This document shows positions 1 through 7,457 of a DNA stretch of 10,402 nucleotides, in pieces. Each line of letters starts with the position of its first letter. Position 1 is the first letter of the stretch. The DNA is from Clostridiales bacterium UBA735. GTDB taxonomy: Bacteria; Bacillota; Clostridia; Oscillospirales; Oscillospiraceae. The translations under genes were made by a program, and so were the position numbers. The notes below the pieces were generated by a model. The model was not told the DNA's origin, searched no databases, and saw only the letters and a list, made by a program, of their open reading frames with translations. The DNA lies in contig DBLB01000105.1 of the NCBI GenBank assembly GCA_002298695.1, positions 1-10,402 of the forward strand, given 5' to 3'.

Positions 1-40
1 CCCCCGCCGTAGTTGTCGTACTCCCCCCAATTTTAAGTAT

Positions 41-58
41 AAGGAGAGATGAAATTTG
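41..58 (+). promoter_or_regulatory. Ribosome binding site that selects a TTG start
   Basis: AAGGAG at 41-46 lies 9 nt before the TTG at 56-58, which opens the long transporter frame. The nearer ATG at 49-51 is only 2 nt from the AAGGAG and its frame closes after seven codons at TGA 70-72, so it cannot start the transporter. No in-frame ATG lies nearby upstream. Bases 1-40 show no convincing promoter or terminator. They are either intergenic or the end of an upstream gene that cannot be read from so little sequence. Confidence 0.75.
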
Positions 59-2068
59 TCGCAGGAATTTGAATCCAAGCAGCAGGACAACATTGCCGCC
101 GACGTCGACGAGGTCATGCGAAAATATGACCGCGAATCCAACACCCGCATCTGGACGGGCTGGCAGCAGATCGTTGTCAAGATCCTGATGGTGGCCTTTG
201 CGCTTTACTGCATCGCCATGACGCTCTTTTCCAAGGCAATGGCTGAGATCCGGCTGCCGCTGTTCATGGGCTTTATCGTCATCGCCGGTTTTCTGAACTT
301 CCCGGTCAGCAAAAACCATGTTCGTCCGAACCAGATGCCGTGGTATGACTTTGTGCTGATGATCGTCGGCGCGGGCTGCTTCTTCTACTTTGCCGTCAAC
401 GCAATGACAATGATCCGCCTCGCGACCCGCATCCAGCCCATCCACGTCGTCATCGGCTGTGTGGGCATTCTGGTGCTGATCGAGCTGTGCCGCCGCTGCG
501 TCGGTCTGCCGATTCTGTTCGTGCTCGGCGCACTGCTCATCTACACGTTCTACAACCAGCTGAGCTACAATCCCAGTTTCTATCAGGCGCTGCGGAACGT
601 CATCTATAAGCTGTTCTACACAACGTCCGGCATCATCGGCACGCCGGTCAGCGTCTGCTACACCTACATTGTCCTATTTATTATTTTCGGTGCATTCTTG
701 GAGCGGACCGGCATTGCAAACTTCTTCATTTCGTTTGCCAACCGGCTCGCAGGCTGGTCGTCCGGCGGCCCGGCGAAGGTCGCGGTCATTTCGTCCGCGC
801 TCTGCGGTATGGTGTCCGGCTCGTCCGTCGGCAACACGGTCACGACCGGTTCGTTCACGATCCCGATGATGAAGAAGACCGGATATAAGCCCGAATTTGC
901 GGGCGCGGTCGAGGCGGCGGCCTCCACCGGCGGCCAGATCATGCCGCCCATCATGGGCGCGGCGGCGTTCCTGATGGCCGAATACATGGACATCCCCTAC
1001 GCGCAGGTCGCCGTGAAGGCCATCCTGCCCGCGGTCCTCTACTTCACCGGCATTTTCATCGCTGTCCATCTCGAGGCGAAGAAGCTCGGCCTCAAGGGCC
1101 TGTCCCGCGATGAGCTGCCGAAGTGGAAGGTGCTCGCGCGTGACTGCTATCTGCTCCTTCCGCTGATCCTCCTCGTCTGGCTCGTGTCCTCCGGCACGAA
1201 GACCATGTCCCATTCCGCGGCATATTCCATCCTCGCGGCCGTCGGCGTCGGCGCGATCAACTTCTTCCTGACGCGCAAGCGCGGCACGGAAGAAGACCTG
1301 GCCCAGGCCACGGGCAAAGCCATCGGCGGCGCAGCAAAGGATACGTTCTTCTCCGCGGCGGACGCGCTGGAAGCCGGCGTAAAGGGCGCCATCACGGTCG
1401 CCGTCGCGTGCGCGATGGCCGGCATGATCGCAGGCTGCATCACGGTCACAGGTCTGGCCTCCATCCTCATCAACGCCATCGTCCAGCTCGCGGGCAACGC
1501 GCACATCATCGGCCTCGTGCTGACCATGATCTGCTGCATCATCCTCGGCATGGGCGTGCCGACCACGGCGAACTACTGCATCATGGCCTCCACCTGCGCC
1601 CCCATCCTCATCCAGATGGGCTACCCGCTGGTCGCGGCACACTTCTTCGTGTTCTATTTCGGCATCGTCGCCGACATCACGCCGCCGGTCGCCCTCGCGG
1701 CCTACGCGGGCTCCGCCATTGCGAAATCCAACCCGATGAAGACCGGCATCACCGCCACGAAGCTGGCCATCGCGGCCTTCATCGTGCCGTACATCTTCGC
1801 CTACAGCCCCGCGATGCTGTTCGTCGACGTGACGAGCGTGTTCGAGGTCATCCAGATCGTCCTCTCCGCTCTGCTCGGCATCTTCGGCGTGGCGGCGGGC
1901 CTGAACGGCTACATCCTGCGGAAGACCAACTGGATCGAGCGCATTCTGCTCATCGCGGGCGGCCTGACGCTGATGATCCCCGGCACGATCTCCGATCTCA
2001 TCGGCCTCGTGCTCATCGGCGGCATCGTCCTGCTGCAATATTTCCAGCGGAAAAAAGCCGCTGCATAA
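56..2068 (+). CDS. TRAP transporter fused permease, 4TM/12TM (DctQ-DctM fusion, TAXI type)
   Basis: This 670-residue polytopic membrane protein is the permease of a tripartite ATP-independent periplasmic (TRAP) transporter. It drives ion-coupled uptake of a small substrate, usually an organic acid, delivered by an extracytoplasmic binding protein. A charged N-terminus of about 35 residues is followed by a small DctQ-like membrane part and then the large DctM part. DctM hallmarks include SGSSVGN at residues 254-260, the GGQIMPP loop at 292-298 and GMGVPTTANY beginning at 498. The length and fused order match the fused TRAP family that pairs with TAXI-type binding proteins. That partner is absent here and would be expected just upstream of position 1. 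The start is TTG, supported by AAGGAG at 41-46. The gene ends at TAA 2066-2068, directly before a hairpin terminator. The substrate cannot be told from the permease. The family call is firm; the TAXI partnership is inferred from family knowledge. Confidence 0.95.
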   Translation: MSQEFESKQQDNIAADVDEVMRKYDRESNTRIWTGWQQIVVKILMVAFALYCIAMTLFSKAMAEIRLPLFMGFIVIAGFLNFPVSKNHVRPNQMPWYDFVLMIVGAGCFFYFAVNAMTMIRLATRIQPIHVVIGCVGILVLIELCRRCVGLPILFVLGALLIYTFYNQLSYNPSFYQALRNVIYKLFYTTSGIIGTPVSVCYTYIVLFIIFGAFLERTGIANFFISFANRLAGWSSGGPAKVAVISSALCGMVSGSSVGNTVTTGSFTIPMMKKTGYKPEFAGAVEAAASTGGQIMPPIMGAAAFLMAEYMDIPYAQVAVKAILPAVLYFTGIFIAVHLEAKKLGLKGLSRDELPKWKVLARDCYLLLPLILLVWLVSSGTKTMSHSAAYSILAAVGVGAINFFLTRKRGTEEDLAQATGKAIGGAAKDTFFSAADALEAGVKGAITVAVACAMAGMIAGCITVTGLASILINAIVQLAGNAHIIGLVLTMICCIILGMGVPTTANYCIMASTCAPILIQMGYPLVAAHFFVFYFGIVADITPPVALAAYAGSAIAKSNPMKTGITATKLAIAAFIVPYIFAYSPAMLFVDVTSVFEVIQIVLSALLGIFGVAAGLNGYILRKTNWIERILLIAGGLTLMIPGTISDLIGLVLIGGIVLLQYFQRKKAAA

Positions 2069-2071
2069 CAT

Positions 2072-2102
2072 AAAATCTCCTGCCCTCCGGGCAGGAGATT
2101 TT
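2072..2102. terminator. Bidirectional intrinsic terminator between convergent genes
   Basis: A perfect inverted repeat has arms at 2072-2085 and 2089-2102 (AAAATCTCCTGCCC and its complement) around a 3-nt loop, TCC. The arms begin and end with A/T runs, so each strand has a GC-rich stem followed by a short U tract. It sits 4 nt after the transporter stop and 2 nt beyond the stop of the convergent flavoprotein gene, so it can serve both. Confidence 0.9.
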
Positions 2103-2104
2103 GT

Positions 2105-3694
2105 TTACATCGATTCAATCAGGGCTTCGGCGCAGCGGAGACCGTCCACGGCGGCGGAGGTGATGCCGCCGGCATAGCCTGCGCCCTCGCCGCAGGGATA
2201 GAGGCCGCGCAGGCCGGTGGACTGCCGTGTCCCGTCCCGGAGTATGCGCACCGGGCTGGAACTGCGGGTCTCCGGCGCAGTGAGCACCGCGTCCGGGTCT
2301 GCAAAGCCGTGCAGCTTCCGGTCCAGTGCCGGAAGGGCCTGTTCCAGCACATCCGTGATACGCGGCGGAAGCACGTCATGCAGGTCGCAAAGCGTTACGC
2401 CGGGCCGGTAGGTGGGCGTCACGGCGTCGAGAGCCATGCTGGCGCGCCGTGCCAGAAAATCACCTGCAAGCTGGGCCGGGGCGCGGTAATTTCCCCCGCC
2501 CGCGCGGAACGCCGCCTGCTCGATCGCGCGCTGCCAGTACATCCCGCCGAGGACGCTCTTGTCCGGAAAATCCTCCGGCGTCAGCGTCACGAGCAGCGCC
2601 GCGTTCGCGTTTTCGCCGCCGCGCGCAAAATCGCTCATGCCGTTCGTCACGACGCCGCCCGTCTCAGACGCCGCCGCGACGACCGTTCCGCCCGGACACA
2701 TGCAGAAGGTGTACGCCGACGTACCGTCCGGAAAACGCACGTTCAGCTTGTAATCCGCCGCACCGAGCTTTGCGGTGAAGGCCCCGTACTGGCTTTCGTT
2801 CACCATGGTCTGCCGGTGCTCGATGCGCACGCCCATGGAAAACGCCTTCGGCTCCATCGGAAGCCCCATACCGTGCAGCAGCTCGAATGTATCCCGCGCG
2901 CTGTGCCCGACAGCCAGAATCACGCGTCGGCAGAACAGCGTCTCCCGCCGGCCATCGCAGAGCGTCTCCACGCCGCAGAGCGCACCCGCTTCCTGCATCA
3001 CGCCGACCAGCTGTGTCCCGAACCGCACCTCGCCGCCAAGGTCGAGAATGCGGCGGCGCAGATTCTGTACCACAGTCAGCAGCACATCCGTGCCGATGTG
3101 CGGCTTTGCGTCATAGAGGATGGACTTGTCCGCACCCGCAGCGACAAACTGTTCCAGGATCCAGCGGATGCGGACGTCGTTGACGCCGGTATTCAGCTTG
3201 CCGTCGGAGAACGTGCCTGCGCCGCCCTCGCCGAACTGCACATTGCAGGCAGGGTCCAGCGTGCCGCTCTCCCAGAAGCGCCGGACGGCCTCATGCCGCG
3301 CGGCGGCGTCCTGCCCGCGCTCGAGCACGATCGGGCGCAGGCCGGCCTGCGCCAGCAGCAGTGCCGCAAACATCCCCGCCGGGCCGAAGCCGACGACCAC
3401 CGGCCGTTCGTCCGTCCGGATGGCCTGCGGAGGCGTATAAACGGGGTCGGATGCAATCCCGGCCTTCGGGTTCCGCGCGGCGCGGAGGACTGCCTCCTCG
3501 CTGCCGTCCACGGCGACGTCCACAGTATAAATGACGCGCACATCCTGCTTTTTCCGCGCGTCGACCGAGCGCCGGTGGATTTCCAGCGCCCGGATCTGCG
3601 CTCTGCGCAGCCGCAGCGCCTTTGCCGCCGCGCGCAGCAGCGCTTCCCGGCTGTCTTCGCCGGGTGCAAACGTCAGATTCTGGATCCGGATCAT
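2105..3694 (-). CDS. NAD(P)/FAD-dependent oxidoreductase, COG2509-type
   Basis: This predicted 529-residue cytoplasmic flavoprotein resembles the widespread but functionally uncharacterised FAD-dependent dehydrogenase group COG2509. About 95 N-terminal residues, basic and probably a small alpha/beta domain, precede the dinucleotide-binding fold. The FAD-binding glycine motif GFGPAGM is at residues 103-109. GEGGAGTFSDGKLNT at about 155-169 and PCGEGAGYAGGITSAAVDG near 500-518 are family signatures, the latter closing the FAD site. The chosen ATG (3694-3692) overlaps the TGA of the preceding gene as ATGA and has GGAG about 9 nt upstream. A longer frame reaches 3751, but its extra 19 residues are arginine-rich and lie inside the neighbouring gene, so it was not used. 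It is second in a two-gene operon and ends at TAA 2107-2105 beside the bidirectional terminator. The reaction and substrate are unknown. Confidence 0.9.
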   Translation of the reverse strand: MIRIQNLTFAPGEDSREALLRAAAKALRLRRAQIRALEIHRRSVDARKKQDVRVIYTVDVAVDGSEEAVLRAARNPKAGIASDPVYTPPQAIRTDERPVVVGFGPAGMFAALLLAQAGLRPIVLERGQDAAARHEAVRRFWESGTLDPACNVQFGEGGAGTFSDGKLNTGVNDVRIRWILEQFVAAGADKSILYDAKPHIGTDVLLTVVQNLRRRILDLGGEVRFGTQLVGVMQEAGALCGVETLCDGRRETLFCRRVILAVGHSARDTFELLHGMGLPMEPKAFSMGVRIEHRQTMVNESQYGAFTAKLGAADYKLNVRFPDGTSAYTFCMCPGGTVVAAASETGGVVTNGMSDFARGGENANAALLVTLTPEDFPDKSVLGGMYWQRAIEQAAFRAGGGNYRAPAQLAGDFLARRASMALDAVTPTYRPGVTLCDLHDVLPPRITDVLEQALPALDRKLHGFADPDAVLTAPETRSSSPVRILRDGTRQSTGLRGLYPCGEGAGYAGGITSAAVDGLRCAEALIESM

Positions 3695-4917
3695 GCGTTC
3701 TCTCCGCCCTTTCCGAGCTTCCCTGCGACATAGCCGCTTGACCAGGCCCATTGCAGGTTATAGCCGCCGCAGTCGCCGTCGACATCCAGCACCTCGCCTG
3801 CCGCAAACACACCGGGCGCGAGGCGGCTTTCCAGCGTCTCGGCACAAAACTCCGAAGCAGGCACGCCGCCGGCAGTCACCTGCGCACTTTCAAAGCCCAT
3901 CACGCCCTCGACCGGGAGCGTAAAATGCTTCACGAGCTTCCATAATTCTTCAAGCATCGTGTCCGAAATGGCTTCCAGCGGCTGCGCCGTGTCAAAGCCG
4001 GCGCGCTTGAGGACAGTTTTCCCGAGACGGGATTGCAGGCTGCCGGAAAGGAGCTCCTCCGCCGGAAGCTGCGGGAATCGCGCCCGCCGCCGCTGCCAGA
4101 AGGCCAGCAGCTCCGCCCCGGAATAGCCGCGGAAGAAGTCGAGCGCGAGCGTCAGCCCTCCCCCGCCGGTCGAGGCGGCGCGCGAAAGCTCAAACGCAGT
4201 CGGGCCGCTCACGCCGAACTCCGTGAATTGCAGCTCTCCTGCCGTCTCCTGCAAAAGCTCCGCCCCGCGCAGCAGCGAAAGGCGCGCGTCGGCGCGGATG
4301 CCCTTGAGCGCGCGGATCCAGGTCGGGTCGGTTTTGATCTGCGTGAGGCTGGGAAGGAGGGCCGTGCAGCTGTGCCCGAGCTGGCCCAGCAGGAAATAGC
4401 CGGACTTCACGCCGCCCAGGCGCTTGCCTGCGCAGCCGCCGCAGCAGACGATCAGCCGGTCGCCGAAGTATTTTTCGCCGGTCGCCGCCGCGGCCTCGTA
4501 GCCGCGCGCCTTCTTTTTGACCTCCACAATGTCGGCGGAGCAGACACCCCGGACGCCGCGCTGCTCAAGTGCAAAGCGCAGCACATCGAGCACGCTCGAC
4601 GCCTGGTCGGAGAGCGGATAGACGCGGCCGCTCTCCTCCGCAACGGTCAGCAGTCCCAGCGACGCAAAATAGTCCAGTGTGCGCTGCACGCCGAACCGCT
4701 CCAGCGACGGGCGCAGAAACGCCGGCGCAGCTCCGTGGTAGCGCGCCGTGCCCGCGCCGAGGTTTGTCAGATTGCAGCGGCCGTTGCCGGTCGCAAGCAG
4801 CTTGCGACCCACACGTCCCTGCCGTTCCAGCAGCGTCACGCGGTTCGCCGGGTCCTCCGCCGCGCTGAGCGCGGCCATCATACCGCTTGCGCCGCCGCCG
4901 ATAATCAAAACCTTCAT
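3691..4917 (-). CDS. NAD(P)/FAD-dependent oxidoreductase, HI0933/BaiN-like
   Basis: This 408-residue flavoprotein belongs to the HI0933-like family (aminoacetone oxidase / BaiN-like in automated annotation). It is presumably a cytoplasmic FAD enzyme. The Rossmann motif GGGASGM is at residues 7-13. The family signature KLLATGNGRCNLTN is at about 39-52, FTEFGVSGP at 231-239, and the C-terminal FAD-contact stretch AAGEVLDVDGDCGGYNLQWA at 372-391. Length and motif order are normal for the family. The ATG at 4917-4915 is preceded by TTGGAGGG about 4-10 nt away. An open frame extends to 5502, but that part is antisense to ylmH and crosses the promoter region. It is the first gene of the leftward operon, transcribed from the promoter at 4952-4980, and its stop overlaps the start of the next flavoprotein gene by 4 nt. 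A link to bile-acid metabolism is known for one relative only and should not be assumed here. Confidence 0.93.
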   Translation of the reverse strand: MKVLIIGGGASGMMAALSAAEDPANRVTLLERQGRVGRKLLATGNGRCNLTNLGAGTARYHGAAPAFLRPSLERFGVQRTLDYFASLGLLTVAEESGRVYPLSDQASSVLDVLRFALEQRGVRGVCSADIVEVKKKARGYEAAAATGEKYFGDRLIVCCGGCAGKRLGGVKSGYFLLGQLGHSCTALLPSLTQIKTDPTWIRALKGIRADARLSLLRGAELLQETAGELQFTEFGVSGPTAFELSRAASTGGGGLTLALDFFRGYSGAELLAFWQRRRARFPQLPAEELLSGSLQSRLGKTVLKRAGFDTAQPLEAISDTMLEELWKLVKHFTLPVEGVMGFESAQVTAGGVPASEFCAETLESRLAPGVFAAGEVLDVDGDCGGYNLQWAWSSGYVAGKLGKGGENA

Positions 4918-4951
4918 AGTCCCTCCAATGTCTGAAAAATCAATCATGTTC

Positions 4952-4980
4952 AGTATAATCCATCCTTGCGGACTTGCCAA
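4952..4980 (-). promoter_or_regulatory. Leftward sigma-70/SigA-type promoter for the flavoprotein operon
   Basis: On the minus strand TTGGCA (4980-4975) and TATACT (4957-4952) are separated by exactly 17 nt, close to the vegetative consensus. Transcription would begin near 4945 and give a leader of about 28 nt before the ATG at 4917. The -35 box occupies almost the same bases as the -35 of the rightward promoter. This is a sequence prediction only. Confidence 0.75.
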
Positions 4981-4987
4981 GAGGCAA
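4974..4987. repeat. Short inverted repeat over the shared -35 region
   Basis: TTGCC (4974-4978), AAGA, GGCAA (4983-4987) form a 5-bp inverted repeat with a 4-nt centre. It covers both -35 boxes. It could be an operator half-site pair, or it may simply follow from two TTGnCA boxes facing each other. The arms are short, so the operator reading is weak. Confidence 0.4.
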
Positions 4988-5002
4988 TTTGGCTGGTACA
5001 AT
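4974..5002 (+). promoter_or_regulatory. Rightward sigma-70/SigA-type promoter for the ylmH operon
   Basis: TTGCCA (4974-4979) and TACAAT (4997-5002) are spaced by exactly 17 nt. The predicted start point is near 5009, just before the AAGGAG at 5012-5017 that serves the ATG at 5026, so the 5' leader is very short. The -35 overlaps the -35 of the leftward promoter on the other strand. Confidence 0.75.
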
Positions 5003-5025
5003 ACATTCCGGAAGGAGTGGGGCTG

Positions 5026-5811
5026 ATGGACATCCGCGAGCATATCGCGCATCTGGCCGGCACGCGCGAGGAGCTGTTTCTGCTCACGCGTGTGTGCGAA
5101 AAAATGCAGACCGCCATCCGGCGGGACATCCCGGCGGCCAGCTGTTTTCTTTCGAAGCGGGAACAGATGCTCACGCGCGAGGCACTGCGCGGCGAACCCA
5201 TCCGCTTTTTCGGCGGTCTGTCCACGGCGGAGCGCGAGGTCTGCTGCTATCTGCCGGACTATCTGGACGAGAGCTGGCTGACGGGCGAGGACAGTCCGAT
5301 TGCCGCCGTCCGCGCCTCGTTTTTTGAGCGTGACGCGCTGACGCACCGCGATTTTCTCGGCGCACTGATGGGATGCGGCATCAAGCGGGAAACGGTCGGC
5401 GATCTCTATGTCGCCGAAGGACGCTGCGATTTTCTTGTCACACGCGAAATCCTGCCCTATGTGCTGCAAAATCTGACGGATGCGGGGCGAACGCGGCTGC
5501 ATCTCGCGGAAATTCCCCTTTCCGCGCTCGAAGCGCCGGCGCAGAAGACAAAGCAGATCCGCGGGACGGTCTCGTCGCTGCGTCTCGACAGCGTGGTGGC
5601 CGAGGGCTTTGCGCTCAGCCGCTCGCGCGCGGCAGAGGTCATCGACGCGGGCAAAGCTGAGCTGAATTGCATGCTCTGCGCCAAGCCCGACCGGGCCATC
5701 GCCGAGGGCGACATCGTCTCCGTCCGCGGTCTCGGAAAAATGCGCCTGGAAACGGTCGGCAGAAACACAAAAAAAGGGCGGATCTCGATCGAGATCTGCC
5801 GGTATCTATAA
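5026..5811 (+). CDS. ylmH: YlmH-family S4-domain RNA-binding protein
   Basis: This 261-residue cytoplasmic RNA-binding protein is a YlmH homologue. The N-terminal and central part has the family stretch THRDFLGALMGCGIKRETVG at about 106-125. A C-terminal S4 domain begins near residue 184 (SLRLDSVVAEGFALSRSRAA) and continues to about 245. The family is linked to the ribosome: in Bacillus subtilis YlmH is reported as a paralogue of the S4 protein RqcP, acting on stalled large subunits in ribosome-associated quality control. The ATG at 5026 is chosen because AAGGAG sits 8 nt upstream; an in-frame ATG at 4966 lies upstream of the promoter boxes. In many Firmicutes ylmH lies in the division cluster before divIVA. 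Here it instead leads an operon with DUF896, MBOAT and DHHW genes, 19 nt before the next start. The family call is strong; the exact role in this organism is inferred. Confidence 0.92.
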   Translation: MDIREHIAHLAGTREELFLLTRVCEKMQTAIRRDIPAASCFLSKREQMLTREALRGEPIRFFGGLSTAEREVCCYLPDYLDESWLTGEDSPIAAVRASFFERDALTHRDFLGALMGCGIKRETVGDLYVAEGRCDFLVTREILPYVLQNLTDAGRTRLHLAEIPLSALEAPAQKTKQIRGTVSSLRLDSVVAEGFALSRSRAAEVIDAGKAELNCMLCAKPDRAIAEGDIVSVRGLGKMRLETVGRNTKKGRISIEICRYL

Positions 5812-5830
5812 AAAGTCAGGAGCAAATGTC

Positions 5831-6070
5831 ATGGAAAAATCAAGGATCGAACGCATCAACGAATTGGCCCGCAAGGCGAAGACCGAAGGGCTGACCGAGG
5901 AAGAGATCATTGAACGCGACCAACTGCGGCGTGAATACGTCGCGGCGTTCCGCGAAAACCTCGTCGCCCAGCTGGAGGCAACCTATATCGTCGACGCGAA
6001 GGGCAACAAGCACAAGCTGAAATCCAAAGCAGAAAAGCAGGCCGACAAAATTCTGAAATATCCGAACTGA
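5831..6070 (+). CDS. DUF896 (YnzC-like) small protein
   Basis: This 79-residue, highly charged and mostly helical protein of the DUF896/YnzC family has the usual family length. It opens with the typical KSRIERINELARKAKTEGL helix. A second helix with many Arg and Glu follows (RDQLRREYVAAFRENL), and then a lysine-rich tail. No membrane segment is visible, so it should be cytoplasmic. Its biochemical function is unknown; in B. subtilis the family member ynzC lies in the SOS-linked yneA-yneB-ynzC group, which is not the context here. AGGAG at 5818-5822 lies 8 nt before the ATG. Another ATG at 5826 opens a different, short frame and is rejected. The gene follows ylmH by 19 nt and ends 1 nt before the MBOAT start codon, so the three genes appear co-transcribed. 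Confidence 0.93.
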   Translation: MEKSRIERINELARKAKTEGLTEEEIIERDQLRREYVAAFRENLVAQLEATYIVDAKGNKHKLKSKAEKQADKILKYPN

Positions 6071-6071
6071 G

Positions 6072-7445
6072 ATGCAGATCACAGACTTTTCATTTCTGTT
6101 TCTCTTTCTGCCCTGCGCGCTGCTGCTTGCGTTTCTGACGCGCAAGCGCCTGCGCGCGCAGAACGGCGCGCTCTTGCTGCTCAGCCTCGGCTTCTATGCC
6201 TGCTCGGGGCTGCGGGGTCTTCTGCTCGTGCTGGCGATGGGCGCCGTGGTCTATGTGTTTGCCCGCCTGCCGGGAAAGGGCTGGCAGCGGCTGGGCGTCG
6301 CGCTCTGCATTGCGCTGCTCTGCTATTTCAAATACACCGGATTTCTGACGGAAAACTGGAACCGCGCGACGGGGCAGACGCTTTCCGTTTCCGTGCTCGC
6401 CGCGCCGCTCGGCGTGTCGTTCTTCACGTTTCTTGCCATCAGCTATCTTGTCGATGTGCAGCGCGGGGCGGCCGCGCCGGAGCGGAATTTCGGGCATCTG
6501 CTGCTCTGGTTCACGTTCTTCCCGAAGGCCGCACAGGGGCCGCTCGTGCGCTATGACGCGTTCGCGCCGCAGCTGGACAGCCGAACTGCCGATCTGGCCG
6601 GCGGGCTTGAACGGCTGATCGTGGGCCTTGGGAAAAAGGTGCTGCTGGCCGAGGCGATGGGAACCGTCTCGGCGCAAGTATTCCGGCTGTCTGCCGTGGC
6701 GCTGACGCCGGGAAAAATGTGGCTTGGCGCAGTCTGCTACGCCCTTCAGATCTATTTTGATTTTTCCGGCTACACGGATATGGCGCTCGGTCTCGGGCGG
6801 ATGTTCGGCTTCACGCTGTCGGAAAATTTCAATTTCCCCTATCTGGCTGATTCCGTCACAGAGTTCTGGCGGCGGTGGCACATGACGCTCTCACAGTGGT
6901 TCCGCGATTACGTCTATATCCCACTCGGCGGCAATCGCCGGGGGAAAGTCCGGCAGATTTTCAATCTCTGTGTCGTCTGGCTGCTCACGGGCCTCTGGCA
7001 CGGCAGCGCCTGGACGTTTGTCGCCTGGGGCGCATGGTACGCCGTACTGCTGATCGCAGAAAAGCTGTTTCTGGGGCGATGGCTGCAACAATCGCCGAAG
7101 CTTCTTCGGCACGTCTACGCCCTGCTTGCCATTCTGATTGGCTGGGTGATCTTCAACAGCCCCAGCCTCGGCGCAGCGGGAAAATATCTGCGCGCCATGT
7201 GCTTCCTCGGCGAGGGAACGGGTTCGGACGCGCCATTTTTTCTGCTGACACTGCGGCAGTACGGCGTTCAGCTGTTTGCGGCGCTCGCGCTCTGTACGCC
7301 CGTCGGAAAGCGCCTGATGGAAAAGCTTGAAATGAGTGCGGCGGGCCGCTGGGTCAAGCTCCTTCTGCTCGGCGCGATTTTTGCGCTGTCGCTGCTGGCC
7401 ATGACCGGTTCGACCATGCAGGCGTTCATCTACGCACAGTTTTAG
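6072..7445 (+). CDS. MBOAT family membrane-bound O-acyltransferase (AlgI-like)
   Basis: This 457-residue polytopic membrane enzyme belongs to the MBOAT family, closest in motif pattern to AlgI-type polysaccharide O-acetylation proteins. The N-terminus FSFLFLFLPCALLLAF is the typical first membrane helix. The conserved core has YFDFSGYTDMALG, then NFPY, then EFWRRWHMTLSQW (His270) and YIPLGGNRRG. The invariant membrane histidine is His310 in LTGLWHGSAWTF. Such enzymes pass an acyl group from a cytoplasmic donor across the membrane for transfer onto an external polymer. The start codon follows the DUF896 stop after a single base, with no clear Shine-Dalgarno of its own, which suggests translational coupling. 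The next gene is the DHHW protein, a common partner for the external transfer step. The acceptor glycan and acyl donor are not shown by the sequence. Confidence 0.93.
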   Translation: MQITDFSFLFLFLPCALLLAFLTRKRLRAQNGALLLLSLGFYACSGLRGLLLVLAMGAVVYVFARLPGKGWQRLGVALCIALLCYFKYTGFLTENWNRATGQTLSVSVLAAPLGVSFFTFLAISYLVDVQRGAAAPERNFGHLLLWFTFFPKAAQGPLVRYDAFAPQLDSRTADLAGGLERLIVGLGKKVLLAEAMGTVSAQVFRLSAVALTPGKMWLGAVCYALQIYFDFSGYTDMALGLGRMFGFTLSENFNFPYLADSVTEFWRRWHMTLSQWFRDYVYIPLGGNRRGKVRQIFNLCVVWLLTGLWHGSAWTFVAWGAWYAVLLIAEKLFLGRWLQQSPKLLRHVYALLAILIGWVIFNSPSLGAAGKYLRAMCFLGEGTGSDAPFFLLTLRQYGVQLFAALALCTPVGKRLMEKLEMSAAGRWVKLLLLGAIFALSLLAMTGSTMQAFIYAQF

Positions 7446-7457
7446 AGGGGGTAGCGC

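Noticed and set aside
674..2071. 465-codon open frame antisense to the TRAP permease
   Set aside because: Composition is Asp/Arg/His/Gly-rich with no domain sense. It mirrors the strong third-position GC bias of a convincingly identified transporter.
2309..3733. 474-codon plus-strand frame across the COG2509 flavoprotein gene
   Set aside because: It is antisense to a gene with clear FAD motifs. The translation is low-complexity Arg/Ala/His and has no ribosome binding site.
4033..4935. 300-codon plus-strand frame across the HI0933-like gene
   Set aside because: It is a shadow of the real minus-strand gene, with an Arg/Ala/Gln-rich translation and no recognisable family.
4918..5502. N-terminal extension of the HI0933-like frame, and the 4966 start for ylmH
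   Set aside because: Both would run through the promoter region, and the first is antisense to ylmH. The downstream ATGs at 4917 and 5026 have proper Shine-Dalgarno sites and family-typical N-termini.
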